Shown here piece by piece: positions 8,189 to 17,412 of a stretch of 64,000 bases of DNA. Where the stretch lies: assembly GCF_027594865.1 (NCBI RefSeq), contig NZ_CP089391.1, forward strand, positions 8,028,501-8,092,500, read 5' to 3'. The notes beneath the pieces are model-generated. The model was given only the letters and a program-made list of their open reading frames with translations, searched no databases and was not told the origin of the DNA. The translations under genes and the position numbers were made by a program. Numbering within the stretch: the first letter of the stretch is position 1; every line of letters starts with the position of its first letter. Source of the stretch: Bradyrhizobium xenonodulans. GTDB taxonomy: Bacteria; Pseudomonadota; Alphaproteobacteria; Rhizobiales; Xanthobacteraceae.

Positions 8189-9940
8189 ATGGCGATCCGC
8201 CGCCGCGATTTCCTGAAGAGCACAGCCGCAACGGCCGCATCGCTCAGCCTGCCGCGGCTTGCGCGCGGCGCCGAGACCGCGAGCATTTACGACCTCGAAC
8301 GGTTCGGCAATGTGCGCATCCTGCACACCACCGACACGCATGCGCAGCTCAACCCGGTCTATGTCCGCGAGCCCAGCGTCAATATCGGCATCGGCGAGAT
8401 GGCGGGGCGGCCGCCGCATCTGGTCGGCCGCGCCTTCCTCGAACGGTTCGGCATCCGGCCCGACAGCGCCGATGCCTATGCGTTCAGCTGCTTCGAGTTC
8501 GAGAAGTCCGCAGGCCGCTTCGGCAAGCTCGGCGGCTTCGCCCATCTGAAGACGCTGATCGACCGCCTGCGCGGCGATGCCGGCGAAAAGCACTCCGTGC
8601 TCGTCGACGGCGGCGACCTCTGGCAGGGCACCGGGCTCGCCAACGTCATGCAGGGCCGCGACATGGTCGAGGTCGCCAATCTGCTCGGCATCGAAGCGAT
8701 GACCGGGCATTGGGAGTTCACCTATGGCGAGCAGGCGCTGCGCGACAATCTCGAGCGCTTCAAGGGCGAGTTTCTGGCGCAGAACGTTTTCCTGACCGAG
8801 GAAGCCGCGTTCAACGACGCGGCCGCCTTCGACAAGGCCACGGGGCGCGTGTTCAAGCCGTCGACGATCAAGGAGCTCGGCAACCGCCGCGTCGCGATCA
8901 TCGGCCAGGCCTTCCCCTACGTGCCGATCGCGCATCCAAGACGGTTCACGCCGGACTGGACCTTCGGCATTCGCGAGGAAGAGCTTCAGAAACATGTCGA
9001 CGGCCTGCGCAACACCGACAAGGTCGATGCGGTCATCCTGCTGTCGCACAACGGCATGGACGTCGACCTCAAGCTCGCCAGCCGTGTCACCGGCATCGAC
9101 GTCATTCTCGGCGGCCATACCCACGATGCCGTGCCGCAGCCGATCGCCGTGAAGAACGCGAACGGGACGACGCTCGTCACCAACGCCGGGTCCAACGGCA
9201 AATTTTTGGGCGTGCTCGACCTCGCGCTCGACAAGGGCAAGGTCGGCGACATCAGGTATCATCTGCTGCCGGTCTATTCGGAGCTGCTGAAGCCGGATCC
9301 TGCCATGGCCGAGCTGATCGGAAAGCTGCGCGCGCCGCATGTGAGCGACTGGTCGGAAAAGATCGCAACGCCCGACCGCCTGCTCTATCGCCGTGACAAT
9401 TTCGCCGGCCCGGTCGACGAGCTGATCTGCACCGCGCTGCGCACGGAGCTCAATGCCGAGATCGCGCTGTCGCCGGGCTTCCGCTGGGGCGTCACGGCGC
9501 TGTCGGGCCAGGCGCTGACCATGGAGGATCTGCTCGCGGAGACCGCAATCACCTATCCCGAGACCTATGTGCAGGAGATGACCGGCGCAGAGATCAAGAA
9601 CGTGCTGGAAGACATCTGCGACAATCTCTTCAATGCCGATCCCTATTACCAGCAGGGCGGCGACATGGTGCGCGCCGGCGGGCTGAGCTACACCTGCACG
9701 CCGACGGATGCGATCGGCAACCGCATCTCCGAGCTGAAGCTCGGGGGCGGCAAGACGCTCAGTGCGAGCCATCGCTACAAGGTCGCGGGCTGGGCCTCGG
9801 TCAACGGCCAGCAGGGCGCACCGGTGTGGGACGTCGTCGCCAAATATCTGCGCTCGGGCCGGATGTTACAGGAGCGGCTCGGCTCCGGCGTCATGCTGAA
9901 AGGCGTCGACGGCAATCCCGGCATTGCGGGACAGGGATGA
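8189..9940 (+). CDS. soxB: SoxB, thiosulfohydrolase
   Basis: 583 residues, the usual SoxB length. A Tat leader (RRRDFLKSTA) precedes a metallophosphatase/5'-nucleotidase-type fold: the metal-binding TTDTHAQL (Asp49, His51), GGDLWQGTG (Asp143), TGHWEFTYG (His174), LSHNGMD and GGHTHDA. SoxB hydrolyses the terminal sulfone of SoxY-bound thiosulfate to release sulfate, using two manganese ions in the periplasm. ATG at 8189 follows a GGGGCGGAG site. The C-terminal half holds the nucleotidase-type C-domain. The stop overlaps the next gene's start (ATGA at 9937), so the DsrE-like protein is almost certainly co-translated. Confidence 0.95.
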   Translation: MAIRRRDFLKSTAATAASLSLPRLARGAETASIYDLERFGNVRILHTTDTHAQLNPVYVREPSVNIGIGEMAGRPPHLVGRAFLERFGIRPDSADAYAFSCFEFEKSAGRFGKLGGFAHLKTLIDRLRGDAGEKHSVLVDGGDLWQGTGLANVMQGRDMVEVANLLGIEAMTGHWEFTYGEQALRDNLERFKGEFLAQNVFLTEEAAFNDAAAFDKATGRVFKPSTIKELGNRRVAIIGQAFPYVPIAHPRRFTPDWTFGIREEELQKHVDGLRNTDKVDAVILLSHNGMDVDLKLASRVTGIDVILGGHTHDAVPQPIAVKNANGTTLVTNAGSNGKFLGVLDLALDKGKVGDIRYHLLPVYSELLKPDPAMAELIGKLRAPHVSDWSEKIATPDRLLYRRDNFAGPVDELICTALRTELNAEIALSPGFRWGVTALSGQALTMEDLLAETAITYPETYVQEMTGAEIKNVLEDICDNLFNADPYYQQGGDMVRAGGLSYTCTPTDAIGNRISELKLGGGKTLSASHRYKVAGWASVNGQQGAPVWDVVAKYLRSGRMLQERLGSGVMLKGVDGNPGIAGQG

Positions 9941-10395
9941 TGCGGTTGCAAATCTTGTCCGCGATGATGCTGGCGCTGCTCGCCTGGACGGCTAGCCCGG
10001 CGGCTTCTGCGCAGCAGGTGCCGCTCCAGGACAAGCCGTTCGCCGAGCACAAAATCGTGCTCCAGCTCTCCGATGGCGATGCGAAGAAGCAGGCCCTGGT
10101 GCTGAGCGTCGCCAACAATCTCTTGAAGGCCTACGACCCCGACAAGGTCGCGATCGAGGTCGTCACGTTCGGCCCCGGCATCGACCTGCTGCTGTCAGGC
10201 AGCGAGCGCCGCAAGCAGGTCGAAAGCCTGATCGCGCAGGGCGTACGCTTCGATATCTGCCTCAACACCGTCGACACGATCGAGCGGGAGACGGGCCAAC
10301 GGCCGGAGTTCATCCCGGCTGCGACACCGGTCCAGGTCGGCGTCGGGCAGATCCTGTTCCTGGCGGAGAATGGGTACACGGTGGTGAGGCCGTAG
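9937..10395 (+). CDS. Secreted DsrE-family protein linked to sox
   Basis: 152 residues: a signal peptide (about 1-25, cleavage near ASAQQ) then a DsrE/F-like alpha-beta domain (HKIVLQLSDGDAKKQALVLS, VAIEVVTFGPGIDLLL, SLIAQGVRFDICLNT). A single conserved-looking Cys108 sits at the position used for sulfur binding in DsrE and TusD-like proteins. Its four-base overlap with soxB and export signal point to a periplasmic sulfane-sulfur carrier or scavenger working with SoxYZ. The exact role is not established; family membership is fairly sure. It ends the operon, followed by a palindromic repeat. Confidence 0.82.
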   Translation: MMRLQILSAMMLALLAWTASPAASAQQVPLQDKPFAEHKIVLQLSDGDAKKQALVLSVANNLLKAYDPDKVAIEVVTFGPGIDLLLSGSERRKQVESLIAQGVRFDICLNTVDTIERETGQRPEFIPAATPVQVGVGQILFLAENGYTVVRP

Positions 10396-10424
10396 GGCTC
10401 GCCGCCGCCACATGCTCGGTCTCA

Positions 10425-10522
10425 TTCCCCGCGAAGGCGGGGAATCCAGTACGCCGCGCCCCCTCCGTATCCCACTTCGGCCTCTGGAATACTGGATCGC
10501 CCGCCTTCGCGGGCGATGACAG
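10425..10522. repeat. Compound palindromic repeat after the sox operon
   Basis: Two local hairpins, CCCCGCGAAGGCGGGG (10427-10442) and CGCCCGCCTTCGCGGGCG (10498-10515), are joined by a longer-range stem ATCCAGTA (10444-10451) with TACTGGAT (10490-10497). The architecture resembles the elements at 15112 and 21387. It may end or protect the sox transcript. The remaining gap to 10638 is AT-richer (ATAATAATCTTCTATATTTT) and could hold the promoter of the next gene. Confidence 0.75.
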
Positions 10523-10638
10523 CGAGCGCGAGGCGCAATAATAATCTTCTATATTTTACTTCATGCGCAGCAAAATACTTCTCCTCCTGCCGCCCGGCGT
10601 AGTAGAATCCTCGAAATCACTTCACGCCGGGTCCTGCC

Positions 10639-11676
10639 ATGATCTTCCGCCAGCTCTTCGACAGCGTTTCGGGCACCTACAGCTACGTCCTCGCCAGCCG
10701 GCCCGGCGGCGAGGCGTTGATCCTCGACCCCGTGCTGGAGAAGGTCGATCGTTACTGCCAGCTGCTGCGCGAACTCGACCTCAAGCTGGTCAAGGCCGTC
10801 GACACCCATCTGCATGCCGATCACGTCACCGGCCTCGGCGAGCTGCGCGACCGCACCCATTGCATGACCGTGATGGGCGACCAGACCAAGGCCGACGTGG
10901 TGGCGATGCGAGTTGCCGACGGCGACAAGGTGACGATCGAGGGCCTGTCGCTCGACGTGATGTACACGCCGGGCCATACCGACGATTCCTATTCCTATCT
11001 AATGGGCGACCGCGTCTTCACTGGCGACACGCTGCTGATCCGCGGCACCGGCCGCACCGATTTCCAGAACGGTTCTTCGCGCGCACAGTATGAGTCGATC
11101 TTCAACCGGCTGCTCAAGCTTCCGGACGAGACCATGGTGTTCCCGGCGCACGACTACAAGGGCGACACCGTCTCCACCATCGGCGAGGAGAAACGCTACA
11201 ATCCGCGGCTGCAGGTGCGCTCGGTCGATGAATATATCGAGCTGATGGCCAATCTGAAGCTGCCCAATCCGAAGATGATGGACGTGGCGGTGCCCGCCAA
11301 CATGCGGGTCGGCCTGCATCAGGAGGAGCTGGAGAAGGAGGGCCGCGCGCTCAGCGCCGTCGAGGCGATCCGCTCGCTTGGCCGCCCCGATATCCTCCTG
11401 GTCGATTTGCGCGAGAGCAACGAGCGCGCCAAGCACGGCATGCTCGAAGGTGCGCTGCACACACCCTACCCCAGCGTCGAGGAGAGCCTGAAGCCCGGCG
11501 GCATGCTGCGCGAGGTCGTGGCCGCGACCGGCCGCCGCGTCGTGTTCTTCTGCGCCTTTGGCGAGCGCTCGGCGATGGCTGTCGCCGCTGCCAAGGAGGC
11601 CGGCCTCACCAACACCGCCCACATCGCCGGCGGCATCGACGCCTGGAAGAAGGCCGGCGGGCCGCTGGTCCACTGA
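10639..11676 (+). CDS. Metallo-beta-lactamase/rhodanese fusion, persulfide dioxygenase type
   Basis: 345 residues in two domains. Residues 1-240 are an ETHE1-like metallo-beta-lactamase fold with THLHADH (His57, His59, Asp61, His62), TPGHTDDS, GDTLLIRGTGRTDF and PAHDYKG, the wording of persulfide dioxygenases that oxidise glutathione persulfide to sulfite with one iron. Residues about 255-345 are a rhodanese domain with Cys305 in FFCAFGERSAM. No signal peptide, so cytoplasmic. Fused enzymes of this kind couple sulfur transfer and oxidation. It lies 243 bases after the sox operon on the same strand with its own probable promoter; the neighbourhood suggests it detoxifies or finishes oxidising sulfane sulfur from thiosulfate or sulfide. 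Confidence 0.9.
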   Translation: MIFRQLFDSVSGTYSYVLASRPGGEALILDPVLEKVDRYCQLLRELDLKLVKAVDTHLHADHVTGLGELRDRTHCMTVMGDQTKADVVAMRVADGDKVTIEGLSLDVMYTPGHTDDSYSYLMGDRVFTGDTLLIRGTGRTDFQNGSSRAQYESIFNRLLKLPDETMVFPAHDYKGDTVSTIGEEKRYNPRLQVRSVDEYIELMANLKLPNPKMMDVAVPANMRVGLHQEELEKEGRALSAVEAIRSLGRPDILLVDLRESNERAKHGMLEGALHTPYPSVEESLKPGGMLREVVAATGRRVVFFCAFGERSAMAVAAAKEAGLTNTAHIAGGIDAWKKAGGPLVH

Positions 11677-11756
11677 CCACGCTGCTTGCGATAGGTCAGC
11701 AACTACACATATCTTCCGGATAGGATCGGGTGCAGCATCACCATCCGGGATCAGCC

Positions 11757-11924
11757 ATGGCCAAGATCGGCAAGCCGAGCGAGCCGCACAACGTTGCAGA
11801 CAACAAGAAGGTGGAAGGCGGGGCGAAAAAGCCCCCGCCGCCGCTCGACGACGACGAGTACGAAGACGGTGACATCGCGACGCCGAAGCGTGACCGCTAC
11901 GGTGCGGATGACGAGCCGTTGTGA
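11757..11924 (+). CDS. Small acidic hypothetical protein, 55 aa
   Basis: A 55-residue frame starting MAKIGKPSEPHNVADNKK, continuing with a proline run (KKPPPPLDDDEYEDGD) and ending in a charged tail. It has no membrane segment, cysteine or export signal and is expected to be disordered. ATG at 11757 lies after GGGATCAG, a modest RBS. Its biased composition and clean start/stop argue for a real gene, but no function can be given. It lies between the dioxygenase gene and an MFS gene on the same strand with separate gaps. Confidence 0.55.
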   Translation: MAKIGKPSEPHNVADNKKVEGGAKKPPPPLDDDEYEDGDIATPKRDRYGADDEPL

Positions 11925-12054
11925 GAGGTGGAAGTCGGTTTTGATCCCGCGCGTGCCCCACCTGCACTACCTGCCATGCGCCGGCGTTCATGGACAAATA
12001 ACCGCTGTCCCCGATAGTTTGCGCGTCCTCTCAAGGACGTGAAACGGAACTGCA

Positions 12055-13275
12055 ATGGTCGATGTTCTCGCTGCACCGCAGCAAGGCAAGGCGGACAGCG
12101 CGCTGCGCACGCTGACGGGAATCTCGATCGCGCATTGGGTCAGCCATTTCCACCTGCTCGTTCTGCCGATGCTGTTCCCGTTCCTGAAGAGCCAGCTCGG
12201 CGTCGGTTATGTCGAGCTCGGTTTTGCGCTCACCGTGTCCGCGGTGGTATCGGGACTGACGCAGGCGCCGACCGGATATCTCGTCGACCATTTTGGCGCG
12301 CGCAAGATTTTGCTGGGCGGCCTCACGCTCGGCGGGCTCGCGCTGATCCTGCTCGGGCTGCATCTGAGCTACGCCTCGCTGATCGCTTGCGCCGTGCTCC
12401 TGGGTCTCGCCAACAGCGTCTATCACCCCGCCGATTACGCGATCCTCGCCGAGCACATGGATGAGGCGCGGATGGGCCGCGCCTTTTCGGTTCACACCTT
12501 TGCCGGCTATTTCGGCGGCGCCGTGGCCCCGGCGATCGTCGCTGCGCTCGTCACGGTGTCCGGCGGCCTGGGCGCGCTGATCGCATCCGGCGTGATCGGC
12601 GTTGCGGTGGCGCTGCTGCTGATCGTCATGAACATTCCCGATGCCGGCGCGCACAAGAAGAAACCCGGCAACGAAACCGCGCCCAAGCAGGCGGTGATCA
12701 CGCCGGCGCTGATCACGCTGACGGCGTTATTCATGCTGCTCAGCCTGTCGGTCGCCGGCATCAACAATTTCGGCGTCGTGGCGTTGATGAGCGGCTATGG
12801 CACGTCCTACTCCGTCGCCAACGTCGCGCTCACCGCGTTCCTTGGCGCCAGCGCTGCCGGCGTGCTTGCCGGTGGCTTCCTCGCCGACCGCACCGAGCGC
12901 CACGGCTATGTCGCCGCGGCCTGCTTTGCCGCGAACGCGGCAATCGTGCTGCTGATCGCGCTGGTGACGCTGCCCGGCTGGACCCTGACGGCCGCGATGA
13001 TGCTGGCGGGATTCCTCTCCGGCGTGATCGCACCCTCGCGCGACATGCTGGTGCGCAACGCCGCGCCTGCCGGCGCCGCTGGCCGCGCCTTCGGCATCGT
13101 CTCGACCGGCTTCAATCTCGGCGGCATCGTCTCACCGCTGCTGTTCGGCTGGATCATGGACCAGAGCGCGCCGCACTGGGTGTTCGGGGCGTCCGTGATC
13201 TTCATGGTCGCGACGGTGGTGCTGTCGCCGTTCACGGAGCGGAAGCGGCAAGCCAAGGCGGCCGCGCAACCCTGA
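12055..13275 (+). CDS. MFS transporter, 406 aa
   Basis: 406 residues with twelve predicted hydrophobic segments. The N-half reads SIAHWVSHFHLLVLPMLFPF, and loop 2-3 is GYLVDHFGARKILLGG, an MFS signature; LGLANSVYHPADYAILAEHM lies near helix 4-5, a wording seen in Fsr-like and other small-solute exporters. The central loop (AGAHKKKPGNETAPKQ) splits the halves. It is an inner-membrane transporter of unknown substrate. The downstream amidohydrolase follows after 81 bases that hold a promoter-like sequence, so the two may be transcribed separately. Confidence 0.88.
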   Translation: MVDVLAAPQQGKADSALRTLTGISIAHWVSHFHLLVLPMLFPFLKSQLGVGYVELGFALTVSAVVSGLTQAPTGYLVDHFGARKILLGGLTLGGLALILLGLHLSYASLIACAVLLGLANSVYHPADYAILAEHMDEARMGRAFSVHTFAGYFGGAVAPAIVAALVTVSGGLGALIASGVIGVAVALLLIVMNIPDAGAHKKKPGNETAPKQAVITPALITLTALFMLLSLSVAGINNFGVVALMSGYGTSYSVANVALTAFLGASAAGVLAGGFLADRTERHGYVAAACFAANAAIVLLIALVTLPGWTLTAAMMLAGFLSGVIAPSRDMLVRNAAPAGAAGRAFGIVSTGFNLGGIVSPLLFGWIMDQSAPHWVFGASVIFMVATVVLSPFTERKRQAKAAAQP

Positions 13276-13291
13276 GCGCACTTCCCCACGG

Positions 13292-13319
13292 TTGACACTG
13301 CGCCGGCGCGCCCGAAAAT
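13292..13319 (+). promoter_or_regulatory. Probable sigma-70 promoter of the deacylase gene
   Basis: A consensus -35 TTGACA (13292-13297) and a -10-like GAAAAT (13314-13319) are 16 bases apart; GGGAAG (13344-13349) follows as the RBS, seven bases before the ATG at 13357. The perfect -35 makes it credible; the -10 matches four of six positions. Confidence 0.45.
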
Positions 13320-13356
13320 GCGCCCAAGCAGAACAACAAAAACGGGAAGAAGCACC

Positions 13357-15075
13357 ATGAGCACCCCTGATCTCGTGATCCGCGGCGGCACCGTTGCGGA
13401 CGGACGCGGCGGCGAGCTGTTCGAGGCCGACGTCGCCATCACCGGCGGCAGGATCAGCGAAATCGGCAAGGTCTCTGCCAAAGGCAGCGAAGAGATCGAT
13501 GCGCGCGGAAAACTGGTGACGCCGGGTTTCGTCGACGTGCACACGCATTACGACGGGCAGGTCACCTGGAGCCAGGACATCACGCCGTCGTCGCAGAACG
13601 GCGTCACCACCGCGATCATGGGCAATTGCGGCGTCGGCTTCGCGCCGTGCAAGCCTGAAGACCACACTCGGCTGATCCAGCTGATGGAAGGCGTCGAGGA
13701 CATTCCCGAGCCTGTCCTGAGCGCCGGCATTCCCTGGGCCTGGGAGAGCTTTCCGGACTACATGAACTGGCTCTCCAGGCGCGATTTCGACATCGACGTC
13801 GGCGCGCAGCTGCCGCATGCCGCGCTGCGCGTCTATGTCATGGGCGAGCGCGGTGCGCGCCGCGATCCGTCGACGGCGGAGGACAATGCGGCGATGGCCA
13901 AGCTCGCAGGCGAAGCTGTGCGCTCCGGCGCGCTCGGCTTCTCGACCTCGCGCACGCTCAACCACCGCACCTCCACCGGCGATTTCACGCCGACGCTGAA
14001 GGCGGGCGAGGACGAGCTCACCGCGATTGCCGGCGCGATGCACAGCCAGGGCCGCAGCGTGCTGCAATTCGTGCTGGATCTTTCCACCCTCCACGAAGAC
14101 CTGCCGATGATGCTGCGGGTGGCCGATGCCACGAAGTGCCCGATCTCGTTCTCGATCACGCAGAACGACAAGGCGCCAAACCGCTGGCGGCAGACGCTGG
14201 ACGAGATCAACGCCGCGGCGAAGCGCGGCCTCTCCATCACCGCGCAGATCGCGGCGCGGCCCGTTGGGCTGTTGCTTGGTCTCGAGCTGTCGCGAAACCC
14301 GTTCCAGACCCATCCGAGCTACAAGGCGATCGCGCATCTGCCGCTGAAAGAGCGGCTGGCACGGCTGCATCAGGCTGACATGCGCAAGGCCATTTTGAGC
14401 GAGACGGCAACCGCGACCGATGATCCGCTGTTCTTCCGGCCCAACTACGACATGATGTTCCTGCTCGGCGATCCCCCCGATTACGAGCAGCCGCCGGAGA
14501 ACGCGCTGGGCCCGCAGGCACGCAAGCAAGGCCGCCAGCCGGAGGAGCTCGCCTACGAAGCGATGCTGTCGGACGAGGGCCGCGGCATGCTCTATGTGCC
14601 GTTCCTCAATTATGCCGACGGCAACCTCGATGCGACGCGCGAGATGCTGATCGATCCGCAATCGGTGCCCGGCCTCTCCGACGGCGGCGCGCATTGCGGC
14701 ATCATCTGCGATGCCAGCTTCCCGACCTATCTGCTGACGCACTGGACGCGCGACCGCACCCGCGGCGAGAAGCTGACGATCCCGTTCGTCGTGGCGGCGC
14801 AGTCGCGCAAGACCGCGCTCTCGGTCGGCCTCACCGACCGCGGGCTGATCGCGCCCGGCTACAAGGCCGACGTGAATGTGATCGACTACGACCGGCTGCA
14901 TCTGCATCCGCCGAAGGTGCATTACGACCTGCCGGTCGGCGGGCGGCGGCTGTTGCAGGACGTCGACGGCTATGAGGCGACGATTGTGTCCGGCGTGGTG
15001 ACGCGGCGACAGGGTGAGGCGACGGGACGCCGGCCGGGGAAGTTGATTCGGGGTGCGCAGGGACTGGCCAGCTAG
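13357..15075 (+). CDS. N-acyl-D-amino-acid deacylase-type amidohydrolase
   Basis: 572 residues of the metal-dependent amidohydrolase superfamily. The N-terminal beta-sandwich (DLVIRGGTVADGRGGE) leads to GFVDVHTHYDGQ (His62, His64 as metal ligands), the GNCGVGFAP segment, SDGGAHCG near the C-terminal barrel end, and a closing sandwich segment (GYKADVNVIDYDRLHLHPP), all as in D-aminoacylase. The likely reaction is hydrolysis of N-acyl-D-amino acids or a related amide in the cytoplasm; the substrate is not certain. ATG at 13357 has the RBS GGGAAG; the upstream extension of the frame is not supported. MFS genes flank it on both sides, plausibly for substrate uptake. Confidence 0.86.
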   Translation: MSTPDLVIRGGTVADGRGGELFEADVAITGGRISEIGKVSAKGSEEIDARGKLVTPGFVDVHTHYDGQVTWSQDITPSSQNGVTTAIMGNCGVGFAPCKPEDHTRLIQLMEGVEDIPEPVLSAGIPWAWESFPDYMNWLSRRDFDIDVGAQLPHAALRVYVMGERGARRDPSTAEDNAAMAKLAGEAVRSGALGFSTSRTLNHRTSTGDFTPTLKAGEDELTAIAGAMHSQGRSVLQFVLDLSTLHEDLPMMLRVADATKCPISFSITQNDKAPNRWRQTLDEINAAAKRGLSITAQIAARPVGLLLGLELSRNPFQTHPSYKAIAHLPLKERLARLHQADMRKAILSETATATDDPLFFRPNYDMMFLLGDPPDYEQPPENALGPQARKQGRQPEELAYEAMLSDEGRGMLYVPFLNYADGNLDATREMLIDPQSVPGLSDGGAHCGIICDASFPTYLLTHWTRDRTRGEKLTIPFVVAAQSRKTALSVGLTDRGLIAPGYKADVNVIDYDRLHLHPPKVHYDLPVGGRRLLQDVDGYEATIVSGVVTRRQGEATGRRPGKLIRGAQGLAS

Positions 15076-15111
15076 CGAAAGCTGCGGTGCGAAGACCGCG
15101 CCTCAAACTCG

Positions 15112-15250
15112 CTGTCGTCCCCGCGAAGGCGGGGACCCCTAACCACAGGGAGTAGTTGTAGAGCTGAAGCGGTCACTCCGACTCATCGCCAAACTGCTCC
15201 CTGTGGCGATGGGTCCCGGGCTCGCGCTGCGCGCGCCCCGGGACGACAGC
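15112..15250. repeat. Compound palindromic repeat, ACCACAGGGAG family, copy 1
   Basis: Begins TGTCGTCCCCGCGAAGGCGG and closes with CCCCGGGACGACAG. Inside, AACCACAGGGAGTAGTT on the left pairs over about 50 bases with CTCCCTGTGG on the right. Each arm also folds on itself (CCCCGCGAAGGCGGGG; CCCGGGCTCGCGCTGCGCG). A close copy lies at 21387-21524, so this is a family. It sits between convergent genes ending at 15075 and 15274. Confidence 0.8.
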
Positions 15251-15273
15251 CGTGATGGAGCAAGCAGCGCCCC

Positions 15274-16611
15274 CTACGTCGGCGAGACCACGCCTTTCAG
15301 CGGCGCGGCCTGCGCGGCCGCACCGCGGGTCAGCCTGGCCTTTTCGGTGTTCGGCCAGAGCAACAGCAGGCCGATCACACCGGAGCCGACCATCACTACC
15401 GCGTTGATGGTGAAGCCGGTCATGTAGCCGTCGAGCATGGTGCCGGCGCGCTGGATCACGGTGCCCATCACGCTCGGCGCGATGATGCCGGAGAGCGTGT
15501 AGAGCGCGCTGTAGATCGAGATGACCGCGCCGCGTTGCGAGGCCGGCGTGAACTCGCCGAGCATCGGCGGGCAGACGACGTAGATCGCGCCGCACAGGCC
15601 GGAGCCGACGACGAGCAGCGCGATCTGGAGGCCAGCGCCCGTGACGTGCGGCATCGTCGCCAGGATCAGGCCGCCGACGATCAGCGGCACCGAGCCGAGC
15701 ACGCCGCGCGAGATACGCGTGGTGTAGCCGCGCGCGTTCATCACCTGCGAGATCCACCCCGTGAGAATGACGACGATCGCGCCGAACACCCAGGGCAGGA
15801 CCGAGACGAACCCGGCCTGGCTCTGCGAGAAGCCGAGGCCCTTGACGATGAACGGCGTGAACCAGGTGAGCCCGAGCGAGAGCGCCCAATAGGCACCGAA
15901 GGTCGCGATCGCGCAGCCGATGAAGGTGCGCGAGGTCAGCAGGTGCAAATAGGGGATTTTCGGCTCGGTGGCAGCGAGGACCTGCGTGTCCTCCAATGGG
16001 CCTTCCTTGCCGAAGGTGAGCCAGGCGCAGACCCACATCAGACCGACGATTCCAAGCGCGCCGAAGGCGTAGTGCCAGGAATGATTGACGATGACCCAGT
16101 TCAGCGCCGGCACGGCAAGAATGACGCCGAAGGCCGAGCCCTGCGACAGGATCGCGGTCGGCAGCGTGCGCTTCTCGTCCGGGAACCATTTGTAGATCGC
16201 GTGTGCGGCGACCGAGAAGGCCGGGCCTTCGCCGGCACCGAGCACGATACGGCAGATCAGGAGCGTGGTGAACGAGACGGTCCCGACCATCGGGAACTGG
16301 GCCAGCGCCCAGATCACCGCCAATGTCAGCAGCACCCAACGCGTCGGCACCTTGTTGACGATGAAGCCGACCACGATGGCCGAGATCGAGAACAGGAAGA
16401 AGAACGAGGAGCCGAGAAAGCCGAATTGCTCGGCGTCGAGCTTCATCTCGGTCATGATCGGCACGCCGGCGAGACCGACGACGATCTTGTCGGCAAAGTT
16501 CACGACCATGAAGAGAAAGAGCAGAAAAGTGACGGTCCAGGCGCCCTTCGGCGTTTGCTTGGATTCCCCTGCCGTCCTGCCCGCCGCATCGGGCGTTCCC
16601 TGAGCGCTCAT
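15274..16611 (-). CDS. MFS transporter of the anion:cation symporter type
   Basis: 445 residues. The first helix reads FLLFLFMVVNFADKIVVGLA, the wording seen in ACS-family permeases for sugar acids, tartrate and phthalate-like anions; GEGPAFSVAAHAIYKWFPDEKR after helix 4 is another hallmark of that group. Helices 7-12 follow a cytoplasmic loop around TEPKIPYLHLL. It most likely brings an organic anion into the cell with protons or sodium. ATG at 16611 is preceded by GGGGAGAACG on the minus strand, a good RBS. It is divergent from the ABC/FtsX operon, with about 150 bases between starts. Confidence 0.88.
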   Translation of the reverse strand: MSAQGTPDAAGRTAGESKQTPKGAWTVTFLLFLFMVVNFADKIVVGLAGVPIMTEMKLDAEQFGFLGSSFFFLFSISAIVVGFIVNKVPTRWVLLTLAVIWALAQFPMVGTVSFTTLLICRIVLGAGEGPAFSVAAHAIYKWFPDEKRTLPTAILSQGSAFGVILAVPALNWVIVNHSWHYAFGALGIVGLMWVCAWLTFGKEGPLEDTQVLAATEPKIPYLHLLTSRTFIGCAIATFGAYWALSLGLTWFTPFIVKGLGFSQSQAGFVSVLPWVFGAIVVILTGWISQVMNARGYTTRISRGVLGSVPLIVGGLILATMPHVTGAGLQIALLVVGSGLCGAIYVVCPPMLGEFTPASQRGAVISIYSALYTLSGIIAPSVMGTVIQRAGTMLDGYMTGFTINAVVMVGSGVIGLLLLWPNTEKARLTRGAAAQAAPLKGVVSPT

Positions 16612-16758
16612 CGTTCTCCCCGTATGTCTTTAATTGCCGGCACTTTTTTGATTTGGCCGTTCCGGGAGCTAACAACGGCTTGGAAGCCAACGCAACCCGG
16701 CATTTCCACGGCAAGTGTGCTACGCAGCATTGAGTTAATTCCGTCCGGCGCATCGATC

Positions 16759-17408
<650 letters not shown>

Positions 17409-17412
<4 letters not shown>

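Noticed and set aside
8165..9772. A 535-residue minus-strand frame opposite soxB
   Set aside because: It overlaps a fully recognisable gene and has no motif.
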